From the NCBI GenBank assembly GCA_945889475.1, contig CAMDBT010000001.1, positions 108,182-172,181 of the forward strand: a DNA stretch of 64,000 nt, written 5' to 3'. The position numbers and the translations under genes are program-made. The stretch comes from Bifidobacterium breve (GTDB lineage Bacteria; Actinomycetota; Thermoleophilia; Solirubrobacterales; Solirubrobacteraceae). The notes beneath the pieces are model-generated. The model worked only from the letters and a program-made list of their open reading frames with translations, did not search any database and was not told the origin of the DNA. This document shows positions 45,285 through 56,653 of the stretch, one piece after another (the stretch's first letter is position 1; every line of letters starts with the position of its first letter).

Positions 45285-46009
45285 CAGCGGGCCTCAAAGC
45301 GGCCAGTGACCGGCCCGAGCTTGATCTGATCGCCATTGCTGAGCCGAAGCGAGCCCTCCACTCTGCCGCCGTTGACGATCACGCCGTTAGTCGAACCGAG
45401 ATCCTCAACGATCCAACCATCGGCTTCGTCGAATGCGATCTGCGCGTGCTGGCGCGAAACATCGGCGTTTGTCAGCACTACGTCGCAGGAGCTGCTGCGC
45501 CCGATCAACGCTCCGGCAGGCGGGATCGTGAAACGCGTTCCCTCAGCCTCGAAGACCGCGCGCGCCGGCGCTGGAACTACAGCGGCGCGCGGCTCGGCCG
45601 GCGGCGCTGGGCGCGGCGGCTCCTCGACCTCGACCTCGTCGAGCTTGACGACGCGAGTCTCAATCCCAAACTCGCCGAGACCGAGCGCTGGATCGACCCC
45701 GAACTCGATCACCGGTCTCGACACGAGCGTCAAGCGCTCGGCGCGGGCATGCTCGAGAAGGTGGCCTGCCAGCTCGTCGGCGACCGCATCCTCAACGCCC
45801 TCGTAGCGGCCCCGATCCTCAGGCGAGAGCCAGATCACGTACTCGTTTGGCGCATAGCTGCGTGAGAGCGAAACCTTGACGTTCTGATCCATCTCGCGCG
45901 TCAGCCGGCGTGAGATCTCAACCGGGCCAACCTCGGTCCGAAAGACGCGGCCAAAAGTCCCCTCGACGAGGCCACTCAGTCGCTGCTCGAGATTGCGTAG
46001 GACGCTCAT
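45284..46009 (-). CDS. fhaA: DUF3662-FHA protein FhaA
   Basis: A 241-residue protein with an N-terminal DUF3662 domain (about 1-110; LEQRLSGLVEGTFGRVFR, YVIWLSPEDRGRYEG), a Pro/Ala-rich linker, and a C-terminal FHA domain (about 155-238; ALIGRSSSCDVVL, SRQHAQI, DLGSTNGVIVN). The mycobacterial FhaA binds the MviN pseudokinase and regulates lipid II export. It is the first gene of the seven-gene cell-wall operon. ATG start without a good Shine-Dalgarno. Confidence 0.93.
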   Translation of the reverse strand: MSVLRNLEQRLSGLVEGTFGRVFRTEVGPVEISRRLTREMDQNVKVSLSRSYAPNEYVIWLSPEDRGRYEGVEDAVADELAGHLLEHARAERLTLVSRPVIEFGVDPALGLGEFGIETRVVKLDEVEVEEPPRPAPPAEPRAAVVPAPARAVFEAEGTRFTIPPAGALIGRSSSCDVVLTNADVSRQHAQIAFDEADGWIVEDLGSTNGVIVNGGRVEGSLRLSNGDQIKLGPVTGRFEAR

Positions 46010-46044
46010 AGTCTGGGGATCGTCGCGGCGCGCAGTAAGAGCCG

Positions 46045-46050
46045 ATCATA
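46045..46050 (-). promoter_or_regulatory. Candidate -10 of the fhaA-ddl operon
   Basis: TATGAT on the minus strand lies 35 bases before the fhaA ATG, in the 107-base gap after the 46117 kinase gene. Implied leader is about 28 bases. No convincing -35. Confidence 0.45.
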
Positions 46051-46116
46051 CGGCCTTCCGTGCTCACCCAACCATGCTACGGACTGAACCTGCCGCTGCG
46101 CGCCGGAGTCACCTAT

Positions 46117-47862
46117 TTAGCGGTTTTCTCGCAGCGTCGCCGCTGCCACAGCGACCAACGCGGCGAGCGCGGCGCCAGCAACAAGGACGCCGACCTGCGG
46201 CGTCGCGAGCGGCCACCTCAGCAGCTCTGCAAGCAAGACGCTGCCAGCAACCAGTGCCGCGGCCCAAAGCACGGCGGCGGCAAGTTGAACAGCGATCAGG
46301 CGTCCGGCCGTAATCGACGGCAAGATCCAAGCCGCCGCCGCCCAAACGATCGCGACGAGTGGAACACCGTGCGCGATGATCGCGAAGACAACTTCGCCGC
46401 CTGCCGCCGCCGAGCCAGCCCAGCCAGCCTCCAACGGAAGCTCACCAAAGAGCAGCCGGCTGTTCGCAATTGGTTCAGCGAGGGCCAACCACCAAAAGCC
46501 GAGGCCTGCAAGCGCGGCGCGCTGCCTAGCAGCGGCGCTGAAACTGGCCAGTGCCGGAAACGCACACGCCAAGCTGGCAAGTCCCAGAACCGGCGCTAGG
46601 AACGGCACCAGCCAGCTGCCCGGATCGCGCGGCAGCAGCAGCACTGTCGGTACCAGCGCTGCCGCCAGCAAAACCGCCCAGCCAGGCACTCCGGCGACAA
46701 CGAAGAAGGCACTCAGCACGGCCGCGACCAGTAGCGCGCCAATCCGTGGCATCAGCGCGACGGCTAAGACGGCGCAGAGAGAGCTCCACAGCAGCGGCAG
46801 ATGCGGCGCGTCAGCGATCGGCCTCAGCGCCAGCATCGCCGCCAGCACAAGCGCCGCCGCCGCGCCAGCGGCGATCAACCTCTGCGGGGCCGAGAAGGAA
46901 AGAGCGAGCGGCTGCTGCTCTGAATCATCGAGCAGGTCGCCCTGCTCGTAGCCTTCAATTACAGCGGCGTCAACCGTTCCGGCCGTCGTGTCGGTCTCAG
47001 GCAGGCTCTCGGTGAGTGCGTCGCGAAGCTCCGTCAAGCTGCCACGGTCGTCCTCCTGCGGTTGCACCGCCCAGTCGATCGCCTCGCAGATCTGCTCCGG
47101 CAACTCGGGCCTTAGCTGGCTCAGGGGCGGCAGCCGCGTTCCGACCCGCCGCGCCGTGGCCGCGGCGCCTGGCGCGCGAATCGGGTTGACGCCGCTGAAA
47201 GCCTCATAGAGGACGAGCGCCAGCGAGTAGAGATCGCATTGGCCGCTGACGGGGCTGCCATCGGCCTGCTCGGGAGCCATGTAGGCCAGCGTGCCGACCA
47301 CATCGCCGGTCCGCGTCAGCGCATCGTCGCCGGCGATCAGGGCAATGCCAAAGTCCGTCAGCTTGACGACTGCGGCGTGACCGTCAAAGCGGTCGGGAAT
47401 GATGACATTGGCCGGTTTGATGTCGCGGTGGATTACGCCGCGAGCATGCGCGTGGCTGAGCGCGTCGCAGAGTGCGACACCGATACGTGCTACGTCGCGG
47501 TCGGAGAGCTCGCCAGCCACGAGCCGCTCGCGCAGCGTCTTGCCGCGAACCAATTCGGATACGAGATAGACGGCGTCAGCGTCCCGGCCTGCTTCGTGGA
47601 GCGCAACAATTCCGGGATGGTTGAGCCGCGCAGCGGCGATCGCCTCGCGCTCCGCGCGTGTGGCCATCTCAGCGTCGTGGGCCTCAATCCGCTTGACGGC
47701 GACTACGCGATCAAGCCGCTCATCGAGTGCCATCCAGACAACGCCGAAAGCGCCCGCGCCGAGGCGGCGCATCAGGCGGTAGCGCCCGAGTACGACCGTC
47801 TCCGCAGCCTCGCCCGGAGGTGACGGCTCAAACAGCTTGATCGTCGTGTTGGCGGTACTCAC
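46117..47862 (-). CDS. Ser/Thr protein kinase with polytopic membrane domain
   Basis: A 581-residue protein. The kinase domain (about 26-285) is complete: LGAGAFGVVWMALD, VAVKRIE, VIHRDIKPANVI, LTDFGIALIAGD, VGTLAYMAPEQADG. Instead of one helix and an external sensor it carries about eight to ten hydrophobic segments (about 330-575). This layout may sense membrane state or bind a membrane partner (inference). GTG start with GGAG close upstream. It lies just before the fhaA-ddl operon on the same strand. Confidence 0.9.
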   Translation of the reverse strand: MSTANTTIKLFEPSPPGEAAETVVLGRYRLMRRLGAGAFGVVWMALDERLDRVVAVKRIEAHDAEMATRAEREAIAAARLNHPGIVALHEAGRDADAVYLVSELVRGKTLRERLVAGELSDRDVARIGVALCDALSHAHARGVIHRDIKPANVIIPDRFDGHAAVVKLTDFGIALIAGDDALTRTGDVVGTLAYMAPEQADGSPVSGQCDLYSLALVLYEAFSGVNPIRAPGAAATARRVGTRLPPLSQLRPELPEQICEAIDWAVQPQEDDRGSLTELRDALTESLPETDTTAGTVDAAVIEGYEQGDLLDDSEQQPLALSFSAPQRLIAAGAAAALVLAAMLALRPIADAPHLPLLWSSLCAVLAVALMPRIGALLVAAVLSAFFVVAGVPGWAVLLAAALVPTVLLLPRDPGSWLVPFLAPVLGLASLACAFPALASFSAAARQRAALAGLGFWWLALAEPIANSRLLFGELPLEAGWAGSAAAGGEVVFAIIAHGVPLVAIVWAAAAWILPSITAGRLIAVQLAAAVLWAAALVAGSVLLAELLRWPLATPQVGVLVAGAALAALVAVAAATLRENR

Positions 47863-48006
47863 TAGCTCCTACATTCTGCGTTTTCGCGACGCTGCCTGCC
47901 GCCGTAGCAATGCGCTGCATTTGCGAGCAAACTTGCACTGAGGCCGATTTTCGACTTTCGTAGTCATACTGCGCTCCTGCGGCCGATCAGAAGCCGCCGT
48001 TTCTCA

Positions 48007-49134
48007 ATGTCCTTCTTCGACGACGATCCGACCGAGATCAGCCCCCGCCCGCGGCGCCCGGCCAAGCCGCGGAGCCCGGCTGCGCCTGAAGGTCAGGCGC
48101 CTCCGGGGGATCGCCAAACGCTGCGCACGCGCCAAGCAATCGCGATCGGCGTCGGCGTAATCCTGCTGCTGATCGTCGTCTTTGGCGTCAAGGGCTGCCT
48201 CGATAGCGCCAGCGAAAGCGCGCTGAAGGATTACAACCGCAACGTCGCAGCAATCGTCTCCGACTCCGACAATCAGGTCACAGCGCCGTTCTTCAAGCTG
48301 CTCAGCGGCGGTACAGCAGGGGCGGCCGCCGGCGACCTGCAGGTGCAGATCAACCAGATCCGCCTGGCCGCTGAAGAAGACGGCAAGCGGGCCAATGAAC
48401 TCGACGTCCCAAACGAGATGCGCGACGCGCAACAGAACCTGATGTTGACGCTCGATCTGCGCACGCAGGCACTAACGAAGATCGCCGAGCTGCTGCCGAA
48501 GGCGCAGGGAACCGGTCAGGCCGCTGAGACGGCAACGAACCAGATCGCCGGCCAGATGCAGGCCTTCCTAGCTTCGGACGTGGTCTACTCGCAGCGCACG
48601 GCGCCGCTTATCAAGCAGGCGCTCGACGGCGCAGGGATTATTGGCCAGACGATCGAGCCAAGCCAATCGCTGCCGGGGTACGTCTGGCTCGAGCCGAGCA
48701 CGATCGCCGCCGCCATCGGCGGGCAAGCGGGCGCTGGAACGGCGAACGGCGCTGCAGCGCCCGGCCTGCACGGCCATGCGATCACCAGCACCACGATGGC
48801 TGGCACCGAGCTTCAGCCTTCTCCGGCCGCCAACAAGGTCTCGGCAACGGCACCGGTGGCGATCACCGTCAAGTTGCTCAACGGCGGCGAGCACGATGAG
48901 AAGGCCGTCACCGTCACCGTCACGCTTACCGCGCCAGGTGCCAAACCGGTGACCGCCAAGAAGGTCGTCAACCAGACCGCCGCTGGCACTGAGACCGACG
49001 TCGCAATCGCGCTTCCTTCGGTTCCCGCAAGTGGGACCGCTGCCACGCTGACCGTCAAGGTCAACCCGGTTGCGGGCGAGGTCGGCACCGACAACAACGA
49101 AGCGACCTACACGGTCCTCTTCGCGAGCGGTTGA
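48007..49134 (+). CDS. Membrane-anchored protein with C-terminal CARDB-like domain
   Basis: A 375-residue protein. The first 45 residues are Pro/Arg/Ala-rich and cytoplasmic, followed by one membrane helix (about 55-75) and a helical outside region (about 80-240). The C-terminal beta-sandwich (about 280-375) has the CARDB pattern VAITVKLLNGGEHDEKAVTV and a final GTDNNEATYTVLF. CARDB domains are adhesion-like folds on cell surfaces. The function is unknown. I see no clear ribosome-binding site or -10 hexamer in its 144-base upstream gap. Confidence 0.7.
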   Translation: MSFFDDDPTEISPRPRRPAKPRSPAAPEGQAPPGDRQTLRTRQAIAIGVGVILLLIVVFGVKGCLDSASESALKDYNRNVAAIVSDSDNQVTAPFFKLLSGGTAGAAAGDLQVQINQIRLAAEEDGKRANELDVPNEMRDAQQNLMLTLDLRTQALTKIAELLPKAQGTGQAAETATNQIAGQMQAFLASDVVYSQRTAPLIKQALDGAGIIGQTIEPSQSLPGYVWLEPSTIAAAIGGQAGAGTANGAAAPGLHGHAITSTTMAGTELQPSPAANKVSATAPVAITVKLLNGGEHDEKAVTVTVTLTAPGAKPVTAKKVVNQTAAGTETDVAIALPSVPASGTAATLTVKVNPVAGEVGTDNNEATYTVLFASG

Positions 49135-49150
49135 TAGCCCCCCTCGGGTC

Positions 49151-49156
49151 TATCCT
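49151..49156 (+). promoter_or_regulatory. Leaderless-type -10 hexamer of the DUF4446 gene
   Basis: TATCCT lies 9 bases before the GTG at 49166, which supports that start over a longer frame overlapping the previous gene. Confidence 0.45.
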
Positions 49157-49165
49157 CTGCGCAGC

Positions 49166-49687
49166 GTGAATTCACTACAGAGCAGCGCGGGATTAGTCGC
49201 CTTAATCGCCGCCGCAATCGCAGTACTCGCCTTGGTCGCTGTCGTTGTTGCGCTGCGAAGGCTCAGTAGCCTGCGCCGCGATCAGAAGCTTGTTATCGGC
49301 ACCGGCGAGCGCGACATCACAGCGCACGCGGCCGATCTTGAGCGGCAATTCGTCGCCCTCCATGACCATTTGATCGACATTGCAACCCGCCTTGACGGCC
49401 GCGTCGAGGCCGCTGAGAGGAGGCTCGACGGCGCTATCAGCCACCGCGCGGTCGTCCGTTACGATGCCTACAACGAGCTCGCAGGGCATCAATCGGTCTC
49501 GATCGCCTTGCTTGACGCGCACCGCTCGGGGGTCGTCATCTCGTCGATTCAGCACCGCGATCAGACGCGCTTCTATGTGCGCCAGGTCGAGCGAGGCAAA
49601 GGCACAGTCGAGCTTTCGCCGGAAGAGCAGCAGGCGGTCGATGGCGCAATTGCCGGCGAGCTGCTGGACATGGCCGAGAGCGTCTGA
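49166..49687 (+). CDS. DUF4446 family membrane protein
   Basis: A 173-residue protein. An N-terminal membrane helix (about 8-30) and a short coiled-coil-like region (about 50-85, LEAAERRLDGA-type heptads) lead to the DUF4446 core (about 90-165): VVRYDAYNELAGHQSVSIAL, VVISSIQHRDQTRFYV and ELSPEEQQAVDGAI. The family is widespread in actinobacteria and Firmicutes but has no assigned function that I know of. Its stop overlaps the pheA start by 1 base (TGATG). Confidence 0.82.
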   Translation: MNSLQSSAGLVALIAAAIAVLALVAVVVALRRLSSLRRDQKLVIGTGERDITAHAADLERQFVALHDHLIDIATRLDGRVEAAERRLDGAISHRAVVRYDAYNELAGHQSVSIALLDAHRSGVVISSIQHRDQTRFYVRQVERGKGTVELSPEEQQAVDGAIAGELLDMAESV

Positions 49688-50535
49688 TGCGGGTCGGGTA
49701 CCTAGGCCCCGCCGGAACCTTCAGCGAGCAGGCGATGCACCAGTCGCTGGACTTGGCGAAGCTGGAGGGCGAAGCCGAGGTCGTTCCGCTGCCGACGGTT
49801 CACGACGTTATCAGCGCCGTCCAAAGCGGATTCGTCGACCGCGCGATCGCGCCGATCGAGAACTCGGTTGAGGGCGGCGTCAACGAGGTCATCGACGCGC
49901 TCGTCCACGATGCCCCCGACGTGTCGATCATCGGCGAGTACGTGCTCGAGATCAACACCTGCCTGATCGCCCGTGAGGGCACGGCCCTGAGCGATCTGAC
50001 AGCGGTCTATTCCCATCCGCAACCGCTTGCACAGTGCGCCTCGTTTCTGCGCCGCGAGCTGCCCAACGCTGCGCTCCATCCAAGCGACTCGACGGCTGCG
50101 GCAGTCGAGTACATACTCGCCAGCGATCAGCCGCTGGGCGCGCTTGCCAGCCCGGCGGCGGCGCGGCAGGACGGAGCCGTAGTTCTGGCCGAGTCGGTCG
50201 CCGACCATGAGTTGCTCGAGACCCGCTTCATCTGGCTCGCGCGCGAGCCGAGCGATAGCCCAACAGACGCCAGCTCGGGCAAGAGCGCGATCATCTTCTC
50301 CGGCGCTGGCGACGGCTCGCCTGGCTGGCTGCTGGACTGCCTCTCCGAGTTCGCCAGTCGCTCGATCAACCTGACGCGGATCGAATCACGCCCGGAGCGA
50401 CTCGAACTGGGGCAGTACATCTTCCTGATCGACATCGAGGGGCGCGTGGACGTGCCTGGGCCACCTGCCGACGCCGTCGCCGCTCTGGCCGCCCACTGTC
50501 AACAGGTCCGCGTGTTGGGCAGCTACCCGATCTAG
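49687..50535 (+). CDS. pheA: Prephenate dehydratase
   Basis: A 282-residue enzyme converting prephenate to phenylpyruvate in phenylalanine synthesis. The catalytic domain (about 1-185) opens GYLGPAGTFSEQA and has the Thr-Arg-Phe motif in LETRFIWLAR. The C-terminal ACT domain (about 195-275) has LTRIESRP, the phenylalanine-binding signature, so feedback inhibition by Phe is expected. No chorismate mutase domain is fused. ATG sits on the previous stop. Confidence 0.96.
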   Translation: MRVGYLGPAGTFSEQAMHQSLDLAKLEGEAEVVPLPTVHDVISAVQSGFVDRAIAPIENSVEGGVNEVIDALVHDAPDVSIIGEYVLEINTCLIAREGTALSDLTAVYSHPQPLAQCASFLRRELPNAALHPSDSTAAAVEYILASDQPLGALASPAAARQDGAVVLAESVADHELLETRFIWLAREPSDSPTDASSGKSAIIFSGAGDGSPGWLLDCLSEFASRSINLTRIESRPERLELGQYIFLIDIEGRVDVPGPPADAVAALAAHCQQVRVLGSYPI

Positions 50536-50574
50536 CCGCGGCGCAAACCCGGCCCACGCCGTCGGTCGCACGGT

Positions 50575-50580
50575 TAGACT
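50575..50580 (+). promoter_or_regulatory. Candidate -10 of the HNH gene
   Basis: TAGACT lies 14 bases before the ATG at 50595, implying a leader of only a few bases with no Shine-Dalgarno. Confidence 0.35.
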
Positions 50581-50594
50581 CGCCAGCGAGCACG

Positions 50595-51173
50595 ATGAAG
50601 ACGCTGACCGCCTCATCCCCTGTCGAGTTGGCGCCGCCAATCGCGCGTCAGCGGACTGCCCGCGACGTTGGTCGGGTTCTGGTTCTCAACGCAACCTACG
50701 AACCGATCAACGTCTGCTCTGTGCGACGCGCTGCGGTGCTGCTGCTGAAAGAGAAGGCCGACATGATCGAACGGGGCGACGGAGAGCTGCGCTCCGAGCG
50801 CCGCGTGATCGCGCGGCCGACCGTGATCAAGCTGCGCGTCTACGCCAACGTCCCGCGCGACAGTTCGAAGCGCAAGATCACGCGTCGAGCGATCTTCGCT
50901 CGTGATGGCTGGGCCTGCCAGTACTGCGGCACGGGCTCCAACCTGACCGTCGACCATGTGATCCCGCGGTCGAAGGGAGGGCTCTCGACATGGGAGAATA
51001 TTGTCGCCTCCTGCGCGCCGTGCAACCGCCGTAAAGCCGACCGCCTCCCAGCCCAGGTCAACATGCATCCGCGGAGGGCTCCGCGCGTCCCCAGCCCACA
51101 CGTCTTCATCACCGTCGCGGCGCAGAGGATCCCCGCCGCATGGCGTCAGTGGCTGCCAGCTGAAGCGGCCTGA
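50595..51173 (+). CDS. HNH endonuclease family protein
   Basis: A 192-residue protein of a broadly distributed chromosomal HNH family. The N-terminal part has VLVLNATYEPINVCSVRRAA and LLLKEKADMIE. The HNH fold (about 110-160) has CQYCG, TVDHVIPRSKGG, TWENIVASCAPCNRRKADR. These supply the zinc-binding Cys pairs and the catalytic His. It is not flanked by mobile-element features. The cellular role is unknown. Repeats begin on its stop codon. Confidence 0.85.
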   Translation: MKTLTASSPVELAPPIARQRTARDVGRVLVLNATYEPINVCSVRRAAVLLLKEKADMIERGDGELRSERRVIARPTVIKLRVYANVPRDSSKRKITRRAIFARDGWACQYCGTGSNLTVDHVIPRSKGGLSTWENIVASCAPCNRRKADRLPAQVNMHPRRAPRVPSPHVFITVAAQRIPAAWRQWLPAEAA

Positions 51174-51240
51174 TCGCCGTCCCGACAGCACCCTGATCGC
51201 CGTCCCGCCAACGGCCCAATCGCCGTCCCTGATCCGTGCT
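51172..51240. repeat. Three 23-bp direct repeats after the HNH gene
   Basis: Units start at exactly 51172, 51195 and 51218. The first 11-12 bases of each unit are conserved ((G/A)ATCGCCGTCCC) and the rest diverges. They end at the TAGCTT hexamer of the downstream unit, so they look like an array of protein-binding sites. Period 23 is about two helical turns. Confidence 0.6.
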
Positions 51241-51245
51241 AGCTT
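51240..51245 (+). promoter_or_regulatory. Candidate -10 of the orphan unit
   Basis: TAGCTT follows the three 23-bp repeats and precedes the ribosome-binding-like sequence at 51260. Transcription would start near 51252. Confidence 0.45.
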
Positions 51246-51259
51246 TCGCGCTACCAGAG

Positions 51260-51273
51260 AAAGGGGGTGGTCC
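51260..51273 (+). promoter_or_regulatory. Extended anti-16S (Shine-Dalgarno) sequence
   Basis: AAAGGGGGTGGTCC can pair along all 14 bases with the conserved 16S 3' end, with two G-U wobbles. A second site, GGAGGTGA, lies at 51305-51312 inside the short ORF. TGGTC (51268-51272) can also fold onto GACCA (51283-51287), which would hide part of the site. Confidence 0.5.
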
Positions 51274-51323
51274 AAATCGACAGACCAATGTTTTTCGGGA
51301 CCCTGGAGGTGACCGGCCGCTAG
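51267..51323 (+). CDS. Orphan 18-codon ORF with strong ribosome-binding sequence
   Basis: From the GTG at 51267 the frame encodes VVQIDRPMFFGTLEVTGR and stops at a TAG. The ATG at 51288 gives the 11-residue MFFGTLEVTGR. Neither start has ideal spacing from the 51260 site: the GTG overlaps it and the ATG is about 20 bases away unless the TGGTC/GACCA hairpin forms. No gene follows on this strand, because gyrA is convergent, so this is not a leader of a known gene. It could be a small protein or an RNA that contacts ribosomes. Confidence 0.35.
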   Translation: MVQIDRPMFFGTLEVTGR

Positions 51324-51349
51324 CGCGGTTGGCTGGAGCCGCTTAGCGG
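51317..51349 (+). terminator. Hairpin containing the short-ORF stop codon
   Basis: CCGCTA-GCG pairs with CGC-TAGCGG with one bulged T, around a 14-base loop. The TAG stop is inside the 5' arm. It could terminate the orphan unit, and perhaps gyrA transcripts from the other side. Confidence 0.45.
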
Positions 51350-51477
51350 AAATCCAATCCGGGACACCGTTGGTCGATCCGCCGGAGCTGGTCCCCCCGG
51401 CCGCGCGCCGAAACCGCGGGCGAACATCGATCGGCCGATTTGAATTCAGTCAGCTGTAGGGAAGGGCGTCGGGCTTC
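51350..51477. other. Non-coding remainder of the HNH-gyrA gap
   Basis: The gap between the HNH stop and gyrA is 304 bases. After the orphan unit this last part holds no ORF or RNA gene that I can support. The only structure seen is a 10-bp palindrome, ATCGGCCGAT, shortly before gyrA. Confidence 0.5.
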
Positions 51478-54009
51478 TTACCCGGCGTCCTTCTCGTTTG
51501 CGGCCTGCGCCTCCGCTCCCTCTTCGACCTCAGCTCCACGATCGGCGTCCTCTGCTTCACCGTCGGCAGCCTCAACGACCATCGCAACGGCGCTGACAAC
51601 GTCGCCCTCGCGCATGTTCATCGTCTTCACGCCCTGCGCGCTACGTCCGTAGCGATTGATCCCGCTGACCGCCGTGCGCTGAACCATTCCCTCGCGCGAG
51701 ATGAAGACGAGATCCTGGTGCTCGCGGACGACAAGCGCGCCGGCAAGCGCGCCCTTGGCCTCCGTCAGCGCGATCGTCTTGACGCCCTTCGCGCCGCGCT
51801 TGGTCTTGCGGTACTCGCGCACCAAGGTTCGCTTGCCGTATCCGTTGTTGGTGATCACCAGCAGGTCCATGTCGTCCCGGGCGATGTCCATCGCAATCAC
51901 TTCGCCGGCCGTGCCAACGTCCATTCCCTTGACGCCGCTCGTGCTGCGCCCCATCGAGCGAGCGTCGGATTCGGCAAAGCGAACAGTTAGCCCCGCGCGC
52001 GAGATGATCAGTACCTCATCGTCCTTGTCTACGCCACGGACGACGATCAGCTCGTCGTCATCGCGGATCTTGATCGCGATGATGCCGTCAGCCTTGATCG
52101 GCGTGTTGTACTGCTGAAGCTCGGTCTTCTTGACGGTCCCCTTCTTGGTCGCAAAGACGAGGTATTGAGTCTCGCTGAAGTCACGCGTTGCCAGCACCGA
52201 TTCGATCCGCTCACCTTCGCGCAGCGGCAGCACATTGACGAGCGCCCGGCCTTTCGCCGTACGTGATGCTTCCGGCAGCTCGTAAACCTTCGAGCGGTAG
52301 ACCTTGCCGCGGTTTGAGAAGAACAGCAGGAAATCATGCGACGAGCAGACGAAGAGGTGCTCGATAAAGTCGCCGTCCTTCATGTCCATTCCGGTCACGC
52401 CGCGTCCGCCGCGTTGCTGCTGGCGGTAGGTGCCGAGCGGCAACGACTTGATGTAGCCGCTCTGGGTGATCGTGATCACCATCTGCTGGTCGGCAATCAG
52501 ATCCTCGATGTCGATCTCATCTTCGCTCTGCGAGATCAACGTCCGCCGCTCGTCTGCGAAGCGCTCATTGATCTCACCGAGCTCCTCCTTGATCAAGTCC
52601 AATACGGCTTGCTCGCTGCCGAGCAGCTCGCGCAGCTCACGGATGCGCTCCATCACATCGTCGTGCTCGCTCTTGATTGCGTCAGATTCGAGCGCCGTCA
52701 GTTGAGCAAGGCGGAGCTCGAGGATCGCGCTGGCCTGAATTGCCGACAGCTTGAAGTCCTTGACCAGCTTCTCGCGAGCGATGTCGCGGTCCGCCGCGCC
52801 ACGGATCAGCTTGATCACAGCGTCGAGATTGTCGAGCGCGATCAGCAGGCCGAGCAGGATGTGGGCGCGGGCCTCTTTGATGCCGAGCTCGTGCTTGGCG
52901 CGGCGGATCACAACCTGGCGTTGGTGGGCGACGTAGGCGGTCAAAACCTCGCGCAGCGAGAGCGTCCGCGGCACGCCGTCGACGAGCGCGACGGTGTTGA
53001 CGCCGAAGGTCGACTGCATCGAAGTGTGCTTGTAGAGCTGGTTGAGGACGACCTTCGGAATGACGTCGCGCTTGAGCTCGATCACAAGCCGCATCCCGTT
53101 GCGGTCGGACTCGTCGCGCAGGTCGGTGATGTCAGGGATCTTCTTCTCGTGGACGAGCGCAGCAATCTTCTGGATCAGGCCACCATCGCCTCCCTTCTTG
53201 ACCATGTACGGCAGCTCTGTGACGACGATCGCCTCTTTGCCCTGCGAGAGCGGCTCGATGTGCGCCTTGGCCTGGACGCGGACGCGGCCGCGGCCGGTCT
53301 CGAAGGCGTCGCGGATCCCCTGAACGCCGAGGATCGTGCCTCCGGTCGGGAAATCAGGGCCCTTGACGTGCTTCATCAAACCATCGAGCGAAATATCGGG
53401 GTCGTCGATCAGCGCGATCGTCGCGGCGATGATCTCGCCGAGGTTGTGCGGCGGGATATTTGTCGCCATACCGACGGCGATTCCCGACGAACCGTTGACA
53501 AGCAGATTCGGGTAGCGCGCCGGCATCACCGTCGGCTCCTGTGTGCGGCCGTCGTAGTTGGGCACGAAATCAACCGTGTCCATGTCGAGGTCACGGAGCA
53601 TCTCAGTCGCTAGGCGCGTCATCCGCGCCTCGGTGTACCTCATCGCCGCAGCCGGGTCGTCGTCAACCGAGCCGAAGTTGCCCTGGCCGTCGACCAGTGG
53701 GTAGCGCATCGAGAAGTCCTGCGCCATACGCACCAGCGCGTCGTAGATCGCCGAGTCACCGTGCGGGTGGAAGTTGCCCATCACCTCGCCAACGATGCGG
53801 GCGCACTTCGAATAGCCACGCGTGGGGCCTAGGCCAAGCTCCGACATTCCGTAAAGAACGCGGCGATGAACCGGTTTGAGCCCGTCACGCACGTCGGGCA
53901 GCGCGCGCCCGACGATCACCGACATCGCGTAGTCGAGGTAGGCGGTTTTCATCTCATCTTCGAGCGCCCGTGGCTCGAAGCGGTCACTGAGAACGTCTGC
54001 GGAAGCCAT
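51478..54009 (-). CDS. gyrA: DNA gyrase subunit A
   Basis: An 843-residue topoisomerase subunit that breaks and rejoins DNA. The catalytic Tyr is Y125 ([10 protein letters not shown]). The quinolone region [10 protein letters not shown] has S86 and D90 at the positions of E. coli Ser83 and Asp87, so it looks like a quinolone-sensitive type. The GyrA box QQRGGRG starts the C-terminal DNA-wrapping domain (about 520-815), and an acidic tail follows. GGAGAGGA precedes the ATG. It lies 29 bases after gyrB and is probably co-transcribed. Confidence 0.98.
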   Translation of the reverse strand: MASADVLSDRFEPRALEDEMKTAYLDYAMSVIVGRALPDVRDGLKPVHRRVLYGMSELGLGPTRGYSKCARIVGEVMGNFHPHGDSAIYDALVRMAQDFSMRYPLVDGQGNFGSVDDDPAAAMRYTEARMTRLATEMLRDLDMDTVDFVPNYDGRTQEPTVMPARYPNLLVNGSSGIAVGMATNIPPHNLGEIIAATIALIDDPDISLDGLMKHVKGPDFPTGGTILGVQGIRDAFETGRGRVRVQAKAHIEPLSQGKEAIVVTELPYMVKKGGDGGLIQKIAALVHEKKIPDITDLRDESDRNGMRLVIELKRDVIPKVVLNQLYKHTSMQSTFGVNTVALVDGVPRTLSLREVLTAYVAHQRQVVIRRAKHELGIKEARAHILLGLLIALDNLDAVIKLIRGAADRDIAREKLVKDFKLSAIQASAILELRLAQLTALESDAIKSEHDDVMERIRELRELLGSEQAVLDLIKEELGEINERFADERRTLISQSEDEIDIEDLIADQQMVITITQSGYIKSLPLGTYRQQQRGGRGVTGMDMKDGDFIEHLFVCSSHDFLLFFSNRGKVYRSKVYELPEASRTAKGRALVNVLPLREGERIESVLATRDFSETQYLVFATKKGTVKKTELQQYNTPIKADGIIAIKIRDDDELIVVRGVDKDDEVLIISRAGLTVRFAESDARSMGRSTSGVKGMDVGTAGEVIAMDIARDDMDLLVITNNGYGKRTLVREYRKTKRGAKGVKTIALTEAKGALAGALVVREHQDLVFISREGMVQRTAVSGINRYGRSAQGVKTMNMREGDVVSAVAMVVEAADGEAEDADRGAEVEEGAEAQAANEKDAG

Positions 54010-54038
54010 CTAGTTGTCCTCTCCGGCCCGGGCGGTCA

Positions 54039-56537
<2,499 letters not shown>

Positions 56538-56653
56538 CTACATCTGGTATCCAGAACAATAGCAGTCTTCGGGGCCGGATTGACCGCCGCCAGCGGGCAA
56601 AAATCGCTGTAAATACCGCTTGATCTGGAGGCTTATGTAACCCTGACGGCGAC

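Noticed and set aside
50595..51173. Homing endonuclease or intein linked to gyrA/gyrB
   Set aside because: The HNH protein belongs to a common chromosomal family, and GyrA, GyrB, DnaN and DnaA reading frames show no intein splice motifs. The GyrB extra block matches the E. coli insertion instead.
51172..51240. CRISPR-like array at the 23-bp repeats
   Set aside because: Only three units, with only about half of each unit conserved and no cas genes. More like binding-site repeats.
52336..53613. A 425-codon plus-strand ORF inside gyrA
   Set aside because: It is antisense to strongly conserved gyrase sequence and has no family features.
56634..56642. GGAGG followed by ATG-TAA, a start-stop mini-ORF on the plus strand before gyrB
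   Set aside because: Antisense to the gyrB leader with no downstream gene. Probably coincidence.
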